DNA from: Pyxidicoccus xibeiensis
GTDB taxonomy: Bacteria; Myxococcota; Myxococcia; Myxococcales; Myxococcaceae
Direction: 5' to 3'
Assembly: GCF_024198175.1 (NCBI RefSeq)
Contig: NZ_JAJVKV010000002.1
Span: 186,001-250,000 of the forward strand
DNA length: 64,000 bases
The notes beneath the pieces were generated by a model that was not told the DNA's origin, did no database searches, and worked only from the letters and a program-made list of their open reading frames with translations. Positions 56,328 to 64,000 of the stretch are shown piece by piece. The stretch's first letter is position 1, and each line of letters starts with the position of its first letter. The position numbers and the translations under genes were made by a program.

Positions 56328-57076
56328 CGGTTCTTCTCGGGGAGGGAGTCCTGGCGGGGGAAGAGGTTCGACTGCATGCGCAGCGTGTAGGTGGCGCGGA
56401 TGGGCAGCACGTAGACACCGTTGCTGGCGAGTGCGTCGTAGGCCGCCTGCGGCGAAGCAGGCGGGTCCGAGGCGCGACGGGGTCGCTCCAGGCGCAGCAT
56501 GCTGGGCACGCTGCGGTGATGGGCGATGGAGTAGATGACCATGTTCGCGAAGGGGATGGGCATCCGGTAGTTGAAGGTCACCTGGACGCGCAGCTTCGTC
56601 CGCATGCTCTCGTGCCAGCCGGAGGCGCCGGCCCACCTCGGGTCGTCGAAGTCCACCTGGTCGACTCCGGTGGGCATGTCTCGGGCCAGCGGGCCGCAGA
56701 CGGTGACCTCGGCCACCGGCAGGCCGCCCGGCATCACGTTCTCGCGGACCTCCTGCCATTGCCGCCACTTGGCCAGGAAGCGCTCCGCGCCGTCGACGGG
56801 CTGGATGTGCTCGACGCCGTTGCCCGCGTCCCGGCTCACCAGCGGCAGCAAGGCCGCGAGCGCGGCGCGCTCCATGGGCTTGACGCGCGCATGGTTCAGC
56901 GAGCCCGCGCGCACCGCCCGGTAGGCGGCGTACTTCGTCATCAGCCGGGCCTGGTGCATCAGCGACAGCTGCAGGGTGCCGAGGATGAGGAAGACGTAGA
57001 GCGGGAGGACCACGGCCGACTCGATGGCGGCCTGGCCGGACTGACGGCGGCTTCCTGGAGGCGTGGGGGCTCCCAT
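56300..57076 (-). CDS. TadE-family pilus-assembly-like protein
   Basis: A 258-residue protein. After a basic leader, SGQAAIESAVVLPLYVFLILG is a TadE signal with Glu at +5 and one membrane helix. An external domain of ~220 residues follows and includes a cysteine-containing VTVCGPLARD. It overlaps the next gene by 28 bases, so this is the first gene of a four-gene operon. No tadA ATPase, tadB/C or rcpA secretin is in the window. Confidence 0.8.
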   Translation of the reverse strand: MGAPTPPGSRRQSGQAAIESAVVLPLYVFLILGTLQLSLMHQARLMTKYAAYRAVRAGSLNHARVKPMERAALAALLPLVSRDAGNGVEHIQPVDGAERFLAKWRQWQEVRENVMPGGLPVAEVTVCGPLARDMPTGVDQVDFDDPRWAGASGWHESMRTKLRVQVTFNYRMPIPFANMVIYSIAHHRSVPSMLRLERPRRASDPPASPQAAYDALASNGVYVLPIRATYTLRMQSNLFPRQDSLPEKNRCVFPFRYD

Positions 57077-57246
57077 GGCCAGGGAAGCTGGGCGTGGCCC
57101 GTCAGGCTGTCAGCCCGTGCCTGAAGTCGCGCCACGTGATGACTGGACGGCAATCTTGCACGCTGAGAAGACGCGAGAGGGGTCCGAGCGGCGATGTGAA
57201 CTCCGATACGGAGCCGCACGTAGGGGCACGTGAGGCCCTACCGCTC

Positions 57247-58158
57247 ATGAAAGGAACGCCCGTGCCCTCACTGCTGCCTGCTTCGTGGAAACGGTTCCTC
57301 GTCGTGCTCCTGGCCGGCCCTCTGTCCGCCTGTGCAACTGCTCCGACGCCGACGGGGTCTCCGACGCCGACGGAGGCCCGGGAGGACGCGCCCGACCTGC
57401 TGGGCGCGAAGGAGCCCAAGGCCCGGCTGATGATGCTGGGGACGTTCCACTTCAAGGACAGCGGGCTGGACAGGTACAAGCCCCAGCACGGGGTCGACGT
57501 GCTCTCGCCCGAGCGCCAGCGCGAAGTCGAAGCGCTGGTGGAGGCGCTGGCGAGGTTCCAGCCGACGCGCATCGCGGTGGAGCAGAAGTCGCACAAGCAG
57601 GCCGCGCTGGACACCGCGTACCAGGACCATGTCGCGGGCCGCGCGGAGCTGACGGCCAACGAGCTGCAGCAGGTGGGCTTCCGGCTGGCGAAGAAGCTGG
57701 GCCACGCCAAGGTCTACGCGGTGGATGCGGACCCGAACCGGCTGTTCTTCCCGCTGTTCGAGCAGGTGGACGAGAAGCAGCTGGAGACGCTGGATGCGCG
57801 GTGGCAGGAGCGCTTCAAGCAGCTGTATGCCCATGACGACGCGCTGAAGACGCGCCAGTCGCTGGCCGGGCACCTGCGCTACCTCAACTCGCCGGAGCGC
57901 ATCCGCCAGGGGCATGGCTCCTACTCCATCGGCTTGTTCAAGGTGGAGGGCGAGGATGGCTACCTCGGCGCCGACCTGCGGGCGGCCTGGTACGACCGCA
58001 ACCTGCGCATCTTCCGCAACCTCCAGCGCCTGGCGGCCTCGCCAGAAGAGCGCGTCCTCCTCATCATCGGCGCGGGCCACCTGCCCATCCTCCAGTTCGT
58101 CGCCGGCACCTCGCCCGAGTTCGAGGTGGTCGACGTGAGGGACTACCTCGGGGAGTGA
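57247..58158 (+). CDS. DUF5694-like lipoprotein
   Basis: A 303-residue lipoprotein (lipobox LSAC near 29) with a Pro/Thr spacer. The globular part has MMLGTFHFKDSG near 65 and VLLIIGAGHLPIL near 280. These paired GTFHF and GAGHL motifs are typical of DUF5694 and the related TraB/PrgY and EreA-like superfamily, in which the two histidines may bind a metal. No substrate is known. The ATG at 57247 directly precedes the lipoprotein signal. Confidence 0.8.
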   Translation: MKGTPVPSLLPASWKRFLVVLLAGPLSACATAPTPTGSPTPTEAREDAPDLLGAKEPKARLMMLGTFHFKDSGLDRYKPQHGVDVLSPERQREVEALVEALARFQPTRIAVEQKSHKQAALDTAYQDHVAGRAELTANELQQVGFRLAKKLGHAKVYAVDADPNRLFFPLFEQVDEKQLETLDARWQERFKQLYAHDDALKTRQSLAGHLRYLNSPERIRQGHGSYSIGLFKVEGEDGYLGADLRAAWYDRNLRIFRNLQRLAASPEERVLLIIGAGHLPILQFVAGTSPEFEVVDVRDYLGE

Positions 58159-58168
58159 GCGGCGCGGC

Positions 58169-59158
58169 TCACTCCCACCGCACCACCAGCTTGCCCACGG
58201 AGTCGTTGCGCTCCATGCGCTCCAGCGCCTGACGGAGCTGGGACATGGGCACCACCGCGTCCACCACGGGCTTCAGCGCGCCCGAGAGGAACAGCGGCAG
58301 CAGGTGCCGCTCCGCGCTCTGCGACAGCGCAATCTTCTCCTCCAGCGGCCGGCTGCGCAGCACGGTGCCCGTGACGCGCAGTCGCTTCACCAGCACCGTG
58401 CCCAGGTTCAGCTCGGTGCTCGTACCCGCCACCAGTCCCACCAGGATGACGCGGCCCCGGGGCGCCAGCGCGTTCAGCGTCTCCGGCACGTAGTCTCCGC
58501 CCACCAGGTCCAGGCACAGGTCCGCGCCCCGGCCCCCCGTCTCCGCGCGCACCGCGTCCGCGAAGGCCGGCGGCGAGGAGTCACACAGCACCGTGCGCGC
58601 CACGCCCCACTCGGAGGCCCGCGCCAGCTTGGCCGCGCTGCGCCCCGTGCCCACCACGCGCGCCCCCGACGCACTGCACAGCTGCGCCGCCGCCGAGCCC
58701 ACGCCGCTGGCCACGGCATGAATCAGCACCGTCTCCCCGGGGCGCAGCTCGCCCTGGAGCACCAGCGCGTCGTACGCGGTGAGGTAGGCCTCCGGCAGCG
58801 CCGCCGCGTCCGTGAAGGACATGCCCTCCGGCATCGGCAGGGCCTCGCGCTCGTGCGTAATCAGCGACTCCGCCCAGGCGCCGCCACCCACCAGCCCCAT
58901 CACCCGGTCGCCGACCTTGAACCGCCGCGTGCGCGGGCCCACGGCCTCCACCTCGCCCGCGTACTCCAGGCCGGGCACGTCGGCAGGCACGTCCTGCGGA
59001 GGAGGGTAGAAGCCCCGGATCTGCAGCAGGTCCGCCCGGTTGAGCGCGGACGCCCGCACGCGCACGCGCAGCTCGCCGGGGCCGGGCTCGGGCTCGGGGC
59101 GCTCCTCCAGGGCAAGCACTTCGGGACCGCCGGGCTGGGTGATGCGCTGGACCTTCAT
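58169..59158 (-). CDS. NAD(P)H:quinone oxidoreductase, zinc-free MDR (PIG3 type)
   Basis: A 329-residue medium-chain reductase without the zinc cysteines. GroES-like domain (about 25-115, [17 protein letters not shown]), then a Rossmann domain ([32 protein letters not shown]). The NPADPH-contacting [13 protein letters not shown] segment is clear. It likely reduces quinones or enones. The start at 59158 opens the first strand [10 protein letters not shown]. It is convergent with the DUF5694-like gene, 10 bases apart. Confidence 0.92.
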   Translation of the reverse strand: MKVQRITQPGGPEVLALEERPEPEPGPGELRVRVRASALNRADLLQIRGFYPPPQDVPADVPGLEYAGEVEAVGPRTRRFKVGDRVMGLVGGGAWAESLITHEREALPMPEGMSFTDAAALPEAYLTAYDALVLQGELRPGETVLIHAVASGVGSAAAQLCSASGARVVGTGRSAAKLARASEWGVARTVLCDSSPPAFADAVRAETGGRGADLCLDLVGGDYVPETLNALAPRGRVILVGLVAGTSTELNLGTVLVKRLRVTGTVLRSRPLEEKIALSQSAERHLLPLFLSGALKPVVDAVVPMSQLRQALERMERNDSVGKLVVRWE

Positions 59159-59235
59159 GGCAGGACCTCCCTCTGGGGCGGGCACGAAACATCCTGGCCC
59201 GCGAGAGCGTCAACGCTTATCTAGAGACCGTTCCC

Positions 59236-59445
59236 ATGAGCACCCTCCCGTGTCCCATCTGCAAGAAGCCCGTTCCCCCGCGAGGGGAGAACTCCGCATT
59301 CCCGTTCTGCACCAAGCGGTGCCGCGCCGTGGACCTCGGCCGCTGGCTGGGCGAGGAGTACCGCGTCCCCGACCGTCAGGCCGATGAGCAGGAGGACGAG
59401 CTGCCCGCCTCCAGCCACCCTGACCGGCAGGGCGGAGACGCGTGA
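59236..59445 (+). CDS. yacG: zinc-finger DNA gyrase inhibitor YacG
   Basis: A 69-residue YacG protein. It has the zinc-binding set C-x2-C at CPIC and C-x3-C at FCTKRC, then [13 protein letters not shown]. By family knowledge it binds gyrase and blocks DNA binding. A promoter-like TATCTAGAGA lies at 59218-59227, and the ATG is only ~10 bases beyond, so the mRNA is near-leaderless. It overlaps the phosphatase gene (GTGA). Confidence 0.93.
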   Translation: MSTLPCPICKKPVPPRGENSAFPFCTKRCRAVDLGRWLGEEYRVPDRQADEQEDELPASSHPDRQGGDA

Positions 59446-60173
59446 GCGGCTTCGTCGACCTGCACTGCCACCTGCTGCCCGGGGTGGATGACGGCGCCCG
59501 CACCCTGGACGACGCGCTGGAGATGGCGCGCGCCCTGGTGGACCTCGGCTTCTCCACCGTCGCCCCCAGCCCCCACGCGCGGCCCGAGTACGCCCCCGTC
59601 GAGCTGGTGGACGCGCGCCGCGAGGAGCTGGCCGCCGCGCTGGCCCGCGAGCGCATCCCCCTGACGCTGGGGCGCAACGCGGAGAACGTGCTGGACGACG
59701 CCTTCCTGCGCGGCCTGGGCACGCCGTCGTCGCGGACGCTGGGCCCCGGCCGCTACGCCCTCGTCGAGCTTCCCTACACCGCGCCCGTGCCGGCCCTGCC
59801 GGACATCCTCTTCCGCATCCGCACCAAGGGCGTGGTGCCGCTGCTGGCGCACCCCGAGCGCTGCCTGGAGTTCGAGCGCAAGGGCCGCGCGGCGGAGGCG
59901 GTGCGGGCGGGTGCGCTGCTGCAGCTCGATGTGGGGGCGCTCACCGGGCGCTATGGCCCCACGGCGAAGAAGCTGTCCCGCGCCTTCCTGGACGACGGCC
60001 TCTACGCGGTCGCCGCCACCGACCTGCATGCCCCCGTCGGGGCGAGGGACTGGGTGGGCCGCGCCCTGGCGGAGCTGAGGAGCAGGGCAGGGGAGCAGGC
60101 CTTCGCCCGGCTCATGCGGGAGGCCCCCACCAGCCTGCTGGCTGGCGAGCCGCTGGAGTCTGACGCGGACTGA
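59442..60173 (+). CDS. PHP-family protein tyrosine phosphatase (CpsB/YwqE type)
   Basis: A 243-residue PHP-fold phosphatase. Metal motifs are HCH at 8-10, [21 protein letters not shown] and TDLHAP. Such Mn-dependent enzymes dephosphorylate the BY-kinases that control exopolysaccharide chain length. A similar enzyme is known in M. xanthus as PhpA; orthology is likely but I cannot prove it. No kinase or polysaccharide cluster is adjacent. Confidence 0.88.
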   Translation: MSGFVDLHCHLLPGVDDGARTLDDALEMARALVDLGFSTVAPSPHARPEYAPVELVDARREELAAALARERIPLTLGRNAENVLDDAFLRGLGTPSSRTLGPGRYALVELPYTAPVPALPDILFRIRTKGVVPLLAHPERCLEFERKGRAAEAVRAGALLQLDVGALTGRYGPTAKKLSRAFLDDGLYAVAATDLHAPVGARDWVGRALAELRSRAGEQAFARLMREAPTSLLAGEPLESDAD

Positions 60174-60190
60174 CGGTATATCCCCCCGCC

Positions 60191-61255
60191 GTGAGACGCG
60201 CCGTCAAGCTGCTGGCCAGCCTGCTGGTCACCTTCGTATTCATGTGGTTCGCCTTCCGGGACACGGACTGGGCGACCCAGATCGCCAGCCTCAAGGCGGC
60301 CAACTACGCGTGGGTGGTGCCGTACTTCGCCTGCCTGCTGGCCATCCACGTGTTCCGCACCCTGCGCTGGGGGGCCCTGCTGTCGGGCCTGGAGCGGGTG
60401 CCCTTCCGCAAGCTGAACGAGGCCTCCGGCATCGGCTTCATGATGCTGCTGGTGCTGCCCTTCCGCCTGGGCGAGTTCGCCCGGCCCTTCCTCATTGCCC
60501 AGCGCAGCAGCATCCGCCGCAGCGCGGCCATGACGTCGGTGGTGCTGGAGCGCATCGTCGACGGCCTCTTCGTCGCGGCGATGATGCGCGCGCTGCTCTT
60601 CTTCGTCCCCACCGAGACGCCGGAGATCCGCTACGTCAAGCTGGGCTCCTGGCTGCTGTTCGCCGTGTTCGGCGGCGGGCTGCTGTTCCTGCTCTTCGGC
60701 CTCTGGCAGCAGGAGCGCACCGTGCGAATGGTGCGCGCCACGGTGGGCCGCTTCGCGCCCGGCATGGCCCACAAGGTCGCGGACGTCGTGGACACCTTCG
60801 TCGGGGCCATGCGGCAGCTGCCGGACGGCAAGCACATCGCCCTCTTCTTCCTCTACACGGCGCTGTACTGGGGGGTGAACGGGGTGGGCATGTCCCTGCT
60901 CTCCAACGCCTTCGACTGCTCGGGCGCGGCGCCGGGCACGGCCTGCCAGCCCATGGAGCTGACGCTCTTCCACGCGTACGTCATCCTCGGCGTGCTGGTG
61001 GTGGGGCTGATGATTCCGGCCGCGCCGGGGATGATGGGCACCTTCCAGGCCGCCACCAAGGTGGGGCTCGGCCTGTTCCTCCCGGCCACGGTGGTGAACG
61101 CCAGCGGGCTGGCCTACGCCAACGTGATGTGGCTGTGCCAGACGGTGCAGCAGGTGGCGCTCGGCCTCATCCTGCTGTCGCTCGGCCACATGTCCTTCCG
61201 CGACATCGCCGGCAAGCTGGACAAGGACGGCGAGGCGACGGCGCCCTCCGCCTGA
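60191..61255 (+). CDS. flippase-like integral membrane protein (LPG synthase TM family)
   Basis: A 354-residue protein with about eight membrane helices, belonging to the lysylphosphatidylglycerol synthase transmembrane (UPF0104, YbhN-like) family. Landmarks are FRTLRWGALLSGL, MLLVLPFRLGEFARPFLIAQR, SVVLERIVDGLF and IPAAPGMMGTFQAA. The aminoacyl-transfer domain is absent, so a lipid-flippase-like or polymer-export role is more likely. GTG start, 17 bases after the phosphatase gene; probably the same operon. Confidence 0.88.
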   Translation: MRRAVKLLASLLVTFVFMWFAFRDTDWATQIASLKAANYAWVVPYFACLLAIHVFRTLRWGALLSGLERVPFRKLNEASGIGFMMLLVLPFRLGEFARPFLIAQRSSIRRSAAMTSVVLERIVDGLFVAAMMRALLFFVPTETPEIRYVKLGSWLLFAVFGGGLLFLLFGLWQQERTVRMVRATVGRFAPGMAHKVADVVDTFVGAMRQLPDGKHIALFFLYTALYWGVNGVGMSLLSNAFDCSGAAPGTACQPMELTLFHAYVILGVLVVGLMIPAAPGMMGTFQAATKVGLGLFLPATVVNASGLAYANVMWLCQTVQQVALGLILLSLGHMSFRDIAGKLDKDGEATAPSA

Positions 61256-61270
61256 CGCTGGAAACGCCAC

Positions 61271-61300
61271 GGGGCCGCGGCGAGCAGTGCGCGCGGCCCC
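61271..61300. terminator. bidirectional terminator hairpin
   Basis: GGGGCCGCG (61271-61279) pairs with CGCGGCCCC (61292-61300) between two convergent genes. Confidence 0.6.
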
Positions 61301-61328
61301 GGGGATGTGCTCGCGGGAAGTCGCTGAG

Positions 61329-61796
61329 CTACGGAGCCGGCGTGGTGGCCTGCTCCGTCTTCTCCGGCTGCTCCTGCTCGCCCGTCACCACGCCCTTCAC
61401 CTTCTTCACGGCGGCGGACGGGTCCAGGTCACCCTTGATGGTGCCGAACGGGGTGTCCAGCTGCTGCTCGCGCTTGGGCGTGGTGGCGTACTCCGCGGGA
61501 GCGCACATCGCCTTGGTCGTGTCGCGGAGCGTGATGACCTTCGCGTCCACCGTGGTGTTCTCCTCGGTGGTGGCCTTGGTGACGACCTTGTCCTCGCGCA
61601 TGAGGACGCACCGGTCCTCGCCGTAGTACCAGGCGGTGGACTTGTCCGGGAACTCTTGCGCGCGCGACGGGCCGCTGCCCATGGCCTCGACGACCTGCTG
61701 GGACGACATGCCCGGGTAGAGCTTGTCGAAGCCGCCCGAGGTCGCACAGCCAGCAGCAGCGAAGGCCAGGGCGGCCGTCAGGATGGAAAGACGCAT
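61329..61796 (-). CDS. small SmpA/BamE-like lipoprotein
   Basis: A 155-residue lipoprotein (lipobox AAGC). The segment FDKLYPGMSSQQVVEAMGSGP followed by TAWYYGEDRCVL matches the start and first strands of the SmpA/OmlA (BamE) fold. The C-terminal third is low-complexity Lys/Glu/Pro. It may bind outer-membrane assembly factors, but the match is partial. Confidence 0.72.
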   Translation of the reverse strand: MRLSILTAALAFAAAGCATSGGFDKLYPGMSSQQVVEAMGSGPSRAQEFPDKSTAWYYGEDRCVLMREDKVVTKATTEENTTVDAKVITLRDTTKAMCAPAEYATTPKREQQLDTPFGTIKGDLDPSAAVKKVKGVVTGEQEQPEKTEQATTPAP

Positions 61797-61886
61797 GGGG
61801 TGTGGGCACTCCTGTGAAAGAGGGGCACCCAGCCTACTCCGGCTGCGGGGACGGCCTCCAGGCGGGGCCGGGTTCCGGGCTCGGGG

Positions 61887-62060
61887 CTACAGCTCCTGGT
61901 CCAGCCAGCGGACGATGGCCTCGCGGATGGAGGTCGGCCGCTCGGAGGCCAGGCGGGTGCGCGGGGCGCGGACGGAGTCCGAGTCGCGCACCAGCGAGGC
62001 GGGCGCCGGCTCACGGCTGCGCGACGGGGCGGAGCGGGAGGCGAGGACGGCGAGGCTCAT
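61887..62060 (-). CDS. small basic protein paired with RHH regulator
   Basis: A 57-residue protein. The N-terminal half is Ser/Arg/Ala-rich and disordered; the C-terminus TSIREAIVRWLDQEL is an amphipathic helix. No known family. Its ATG overlaps the stop of the ribbon-helix-helix gene (ATGA), so it is translationally coupled. Confidence 0.65.
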   Translation of the reverse strand: MSLAVLASRSAPSRSREPAPASLVRDSDSVRAPRTRLASERPTSIREAIVRWLDQEL

Positions 62061-62314
62061 GACTGCCCTTCCTCCTTGGTCGCGCCACGGCCGTACTTGC
62101 CGAGCAGGTCGTCCACGGCCTCGCGCAGGTACTCGCTCTGGTGGATGCGGGTGCGCCGCGCCAGCTCGCGCAGCTTCTGGACCTGCTCCTCGGGCACGAG
62201 GACGTGGGTGGAGACGATGTCGGCCTCGGGGCCGCGTGCGTCGGCGGGCGTCTCGGAGGCCACCGGTGACGATGGAGCCTCGGGGCTCAAGGGGCTGGCG
62301 CTTCCATCCTGCAT
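62057..62314 (-). CDS. ribbon-helix-helix (Arc/MetJ-type) protein
   Basis: An 85-residue protein. The disordered N-terminus is followed by a strand STHVLVPEEQVQKL and two helices LRELARRTRIHQSEYLREAVDDLLGKYG, the RHH DNA-binding fold. Such small proteins are often antitoxins or autorepressors. It is the first gene of a two-gene operon. CGGAGGAAG lies 4-12 bases before the ATG. Confidence 0.78.
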   Translation of the reverse strand: MQDGSASPLSPEAPSSPVASETPADARGPEADIVSTHVLVPEEQVQKLRELARRTRIHQSEYLREAVDDLLGKYGRGATKEEGQS

Positions 62315-62364
62315 CGGACTTCCTCCGGGCGTGGCTGCTACAGGCCGCTACCGACCTGTCCGCG

Positions 62365-62395
62365 GCATTAGGCGGGCGGTCCGGCACTCCGTCAA
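62365..62395 (-). promoter_or_regulatory. probable promoter of the RHH operon
   Basis: On the minus strand a T7 run leads into TTGACG (62390-62395). TAATGC (62365-62370) follows after 19 bases. The T-rich tract could be an UP-like element. Confidence 0.35.
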
Positions 62396-62544
62396 AAAAA
62401 GCGTCGGAGGGCGGACAGGGCGGTGCAGCGGCGCGCAGGGCGTGACGCGACACGGCGGGCGTGGGCAGGCAGGCGGTGGGAGCCGTCCGGAGGCGGGGTG
62501 TCTTCCCTCGGAAGGAAGAGCCGTAGCAGACTCCCGCCACCCCC

Positions 62545-64000
62545 ATGCACCTTCGTTCCCTCGTCTTCATGGCGTGCTGTGCCCTCGCCGGCGCGCCCGT
62601 TGCCGTTGCGCGTGCGCAGAGTGAGGCCCCTTCTCCGGAAGGGGCGCCGCACTCCCAGCCCGTGCCGCCGGATGCTCCCGTGTCCGAGCCCTCCGCTCCC
62701 GAGCCCGCCTCCGCGGAGGCCTCCCCGCCGGCAGGTCAGGCGCCGTCCGCGCTGGAGCCAAACGCGCCGCCTCCTGGAAACCCGGTGGCGCCGTCGATGC
62801 CCGTGCCCGCGGGCGCAGTCGAGCCGGAGACGGGAGTGGAGCCCGTCATCCCCCGCACGGTGGTGACGGCCACCCGCGCGCCCCGGCCGACGTCCAGCCA
62901 GCCGCGCGCCATGTCGGTGGTGTCGCGCGATGACCTGGCCCGGCGCCCGGCGCGCACCACGCCCGAGGCGCTGTTCGAGTCGGAGGGTGTCTTCCTCCAG
63001 AAGACGAACCACGGCGGCGGCGCGCCCATCATCCGCGGCCTGTATGGGCAGCACGTGCTGCTGCTGGTGGATGGCGTGCGCCTGAACAACGGCACGGTGC
63101 GCAGCGGCCCCAACCAGTACCTCAACACCGTGGACCCGTTCCTCGTGGAGCAGATTGAAGTGGTGCGCGGGCCGGGCTCGGTGCTGTACGGCTCGGACGC
63201 GCTGGGAGGCGTCGTCAACGTGCGCACCTTCTGGCCGCGCTTCGCTTCGGAGACGACGCCCATCGGCGCGGTGCGCGGGATTGCGGGCAGCGCGGACGAG
63301 AGCCTGCAGGGGCACCTGCGCGCGGGCGTGTCGCTTCAGGACACGGCGGTGGCGGGCGGCCTGACGCTGCGTGACTTCAACGACCTGCGGGGCGGAGACC
63401 GCGTGGGCGTGCAGCAGTACACGGGCTACCAGGAGGGCGACGCGGCGCTGAAGGTGCGCCACCGCTTCCAGCCGGGGCTCCAGCTGTACCTCCAGTACCA
63501 GGGCGTGCGGCAGTCGGACGCGCCGCGGCTGGACCGCTCGGCGCCAGGGGACTTCCGGCGCTTCAGCGACCAGGAGCGCGACTTCGCGCACGCGCGCCTG
63601 GAGCACTCGGGCTCGGGCTTCCTGCGGCGCGGCGCGGTGGAGCTCAGCGTGCACCGCCAGAGCGAGCAGGTGGACCGCTTCCGCGTGGCGCGGGACCGGC
63701 TGGATCGCGACAGCGTGAATGTGTGGACGGTGGGCCTGCGCGCGGAGGGCGAGGCGCCGGCGCTGTCGGCGCTGCCGGGTGCTCCGGTGCCCATCTTCGG
63801 GGCGGAGGTCTTCCACGACAAGGCGACGAGCAACGCCGGCCGCAGCCCGCTGTCCGAGCCAGCGCTGGACTTCTCTCCGTTGCCGGAGGATGCGCGCTAC
63901 CCGGGGGCGCCCACATCGGTGTCGGCCGGCGTCTTCGGCCTGCTCTCCAGCGACGTGGAGCGGCCGTTCTCGTACCACGCGGGTCTGAGGGCGCAGCTCC
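62545..64000 (+). CDS. TonB-dependent outer-membrane receptor (3' end outside window)
   Basis: The first ~485 residues only; the gene continues past the window. A signal peptide ends VARAQ. A long Pro/Ala-rich periplasmic spacer (about 26-95) follows. A TonB-box-like RTVVTATRA leads into the plug domain (ALFESEGVFLQKTNHGGGAPIIRG, VLLLVDGVRLNNG, VEQIEVVRGPGSVLYGSDALGGVVNV), and barrel strands begin at ~225. It imports a substrate that cannot be named from sequence. The open frame reaches the end of the window with no stop. Confidence 0.92.
   Translation, partial: MHLRSLVFMACCALAGAPVAVARAQSEAPSPEGAPHSQPVPPDAPVSEPSAPEPASAEASPPAGQAPSALEPNAPPPGNPVAPSMPVPAGAVEPETGVEPVIPRTVVTATRAPRPTSSQPRAMSVVSRDDLARRPARTTPEALFESEGVFLQKTNHGGGAPIIRGLYGQHVLLLVDGVRLNNGTVRSGPNQYLNTVDPFLVEQIEVVRGPGSVLYGSDALGGVVNVRTFWPRFASETTPIGAVRGIAGSADESLQGHLRAGVSLQDTAVAGGLTLRDFNDLRGGDRVGVQQYTGYQEGDAALKVRHRFQPGLQLYLQYQGVRQSDAPRLDRSAPGDFRRFSDQERDFAHARLEHSGSGFLRRGAVELSVHRQSEQVDRFRVARDRLDRDSVNVWTVGLRAEGEAPALSALPGAPVPIFGAEVFHDKATSNAGRSPLSEPALDFSPLPEDARYPGAPTSVSAGVFGLLSSDVERPFSYHAGLRAQL

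Overview
The window is a gene-dense, very GC-rich chromosomal segment from a myxobacterium, almost certainly family Myxococcaceae (Myxococcus, Corallococcus or Pyxidicoccus type). The evidence is a RomR-type polarity regulator beside valS, proteins ending in MYXO-CTERM-like tails (Cys-containing motif, membrane helix, Arg cluster), many multidomain sensor kinases and receiver proteins, DUF4388 and FecR proteins, numerous lipoproteins, a Ser/Thr kinase-like protein with PEGA repeats, and a lexA operator matching the myxobacterial SOS-box consensus. I see no phage, insertion sequence, CRISPR array, rRNA or tRNA.

Layout. 1-6000: romR, valS (with an unusual ~300-residue tail) and nadC. 6.3-14.4 kb: an accessory stretch with an unknown 762-residue protein, an ECF sigma factor / zinc anti-sigma factor / caspase-like protease operon, and lipoproteins. 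14.4-22.9 kb: mostly housekeeping, with a phosphodiesterase-like secreted enzyme, a thioesterase, glpX, a START-domain protein, an ADP-ribosylglycohydrolase relative, and eno-surE-nlpD-like. 23-32.4 kb: envelope proteins, lexA, a seven-domain hybrid kinase translationally coupled to a second kinase, and a FecR-domain protein.

32.4-42.9 kb is the most striking part. A good sigma-70-type promoter is followed by a leader that reads as a GEMM-I (c-di-GMP-I) riboswitch. Four tightly spaced genes for exported proteins follow: a beta-propeller protein with a MYXO-CTERM-like tail, an Ig-like repeat protein, a 1203-residue outer-membrane barrel protein, and a 1029-residue MYXO-CTERM protein. This looks like a surface or matrix system under c-di-GMP control. 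Elsewhere the window has a kinase with a degenerate GGDEF domain (29 kb) and a protein with tandem MshEN motifs, which can bind c-di-GMP in other proteins (44.8 kb).

43-53 kb: REC-DUF4388, VOC, MshEN, AlkD-like repair, a Ser/Thr pseudokinase with GSHAQ repeats, a DegP-type protease, a receiver fused to a histidine-less kinase core, and an agmatinase-family enzyme. 53.4-57.1 kb: a minus-strand cluster of four Flp/TadE-like secreted proteins without the usual secretion ATPase. 57.2-64 kb: a DUF5694-like lipoprotein, a quinone oxidoreductase, yacG with a PHP-type tyrosine phosphatase, a flippase-like membrane protein, small lipoprotein and ribbon-helix-helix genes, and a TonB-dependent receptor that runs off the end.
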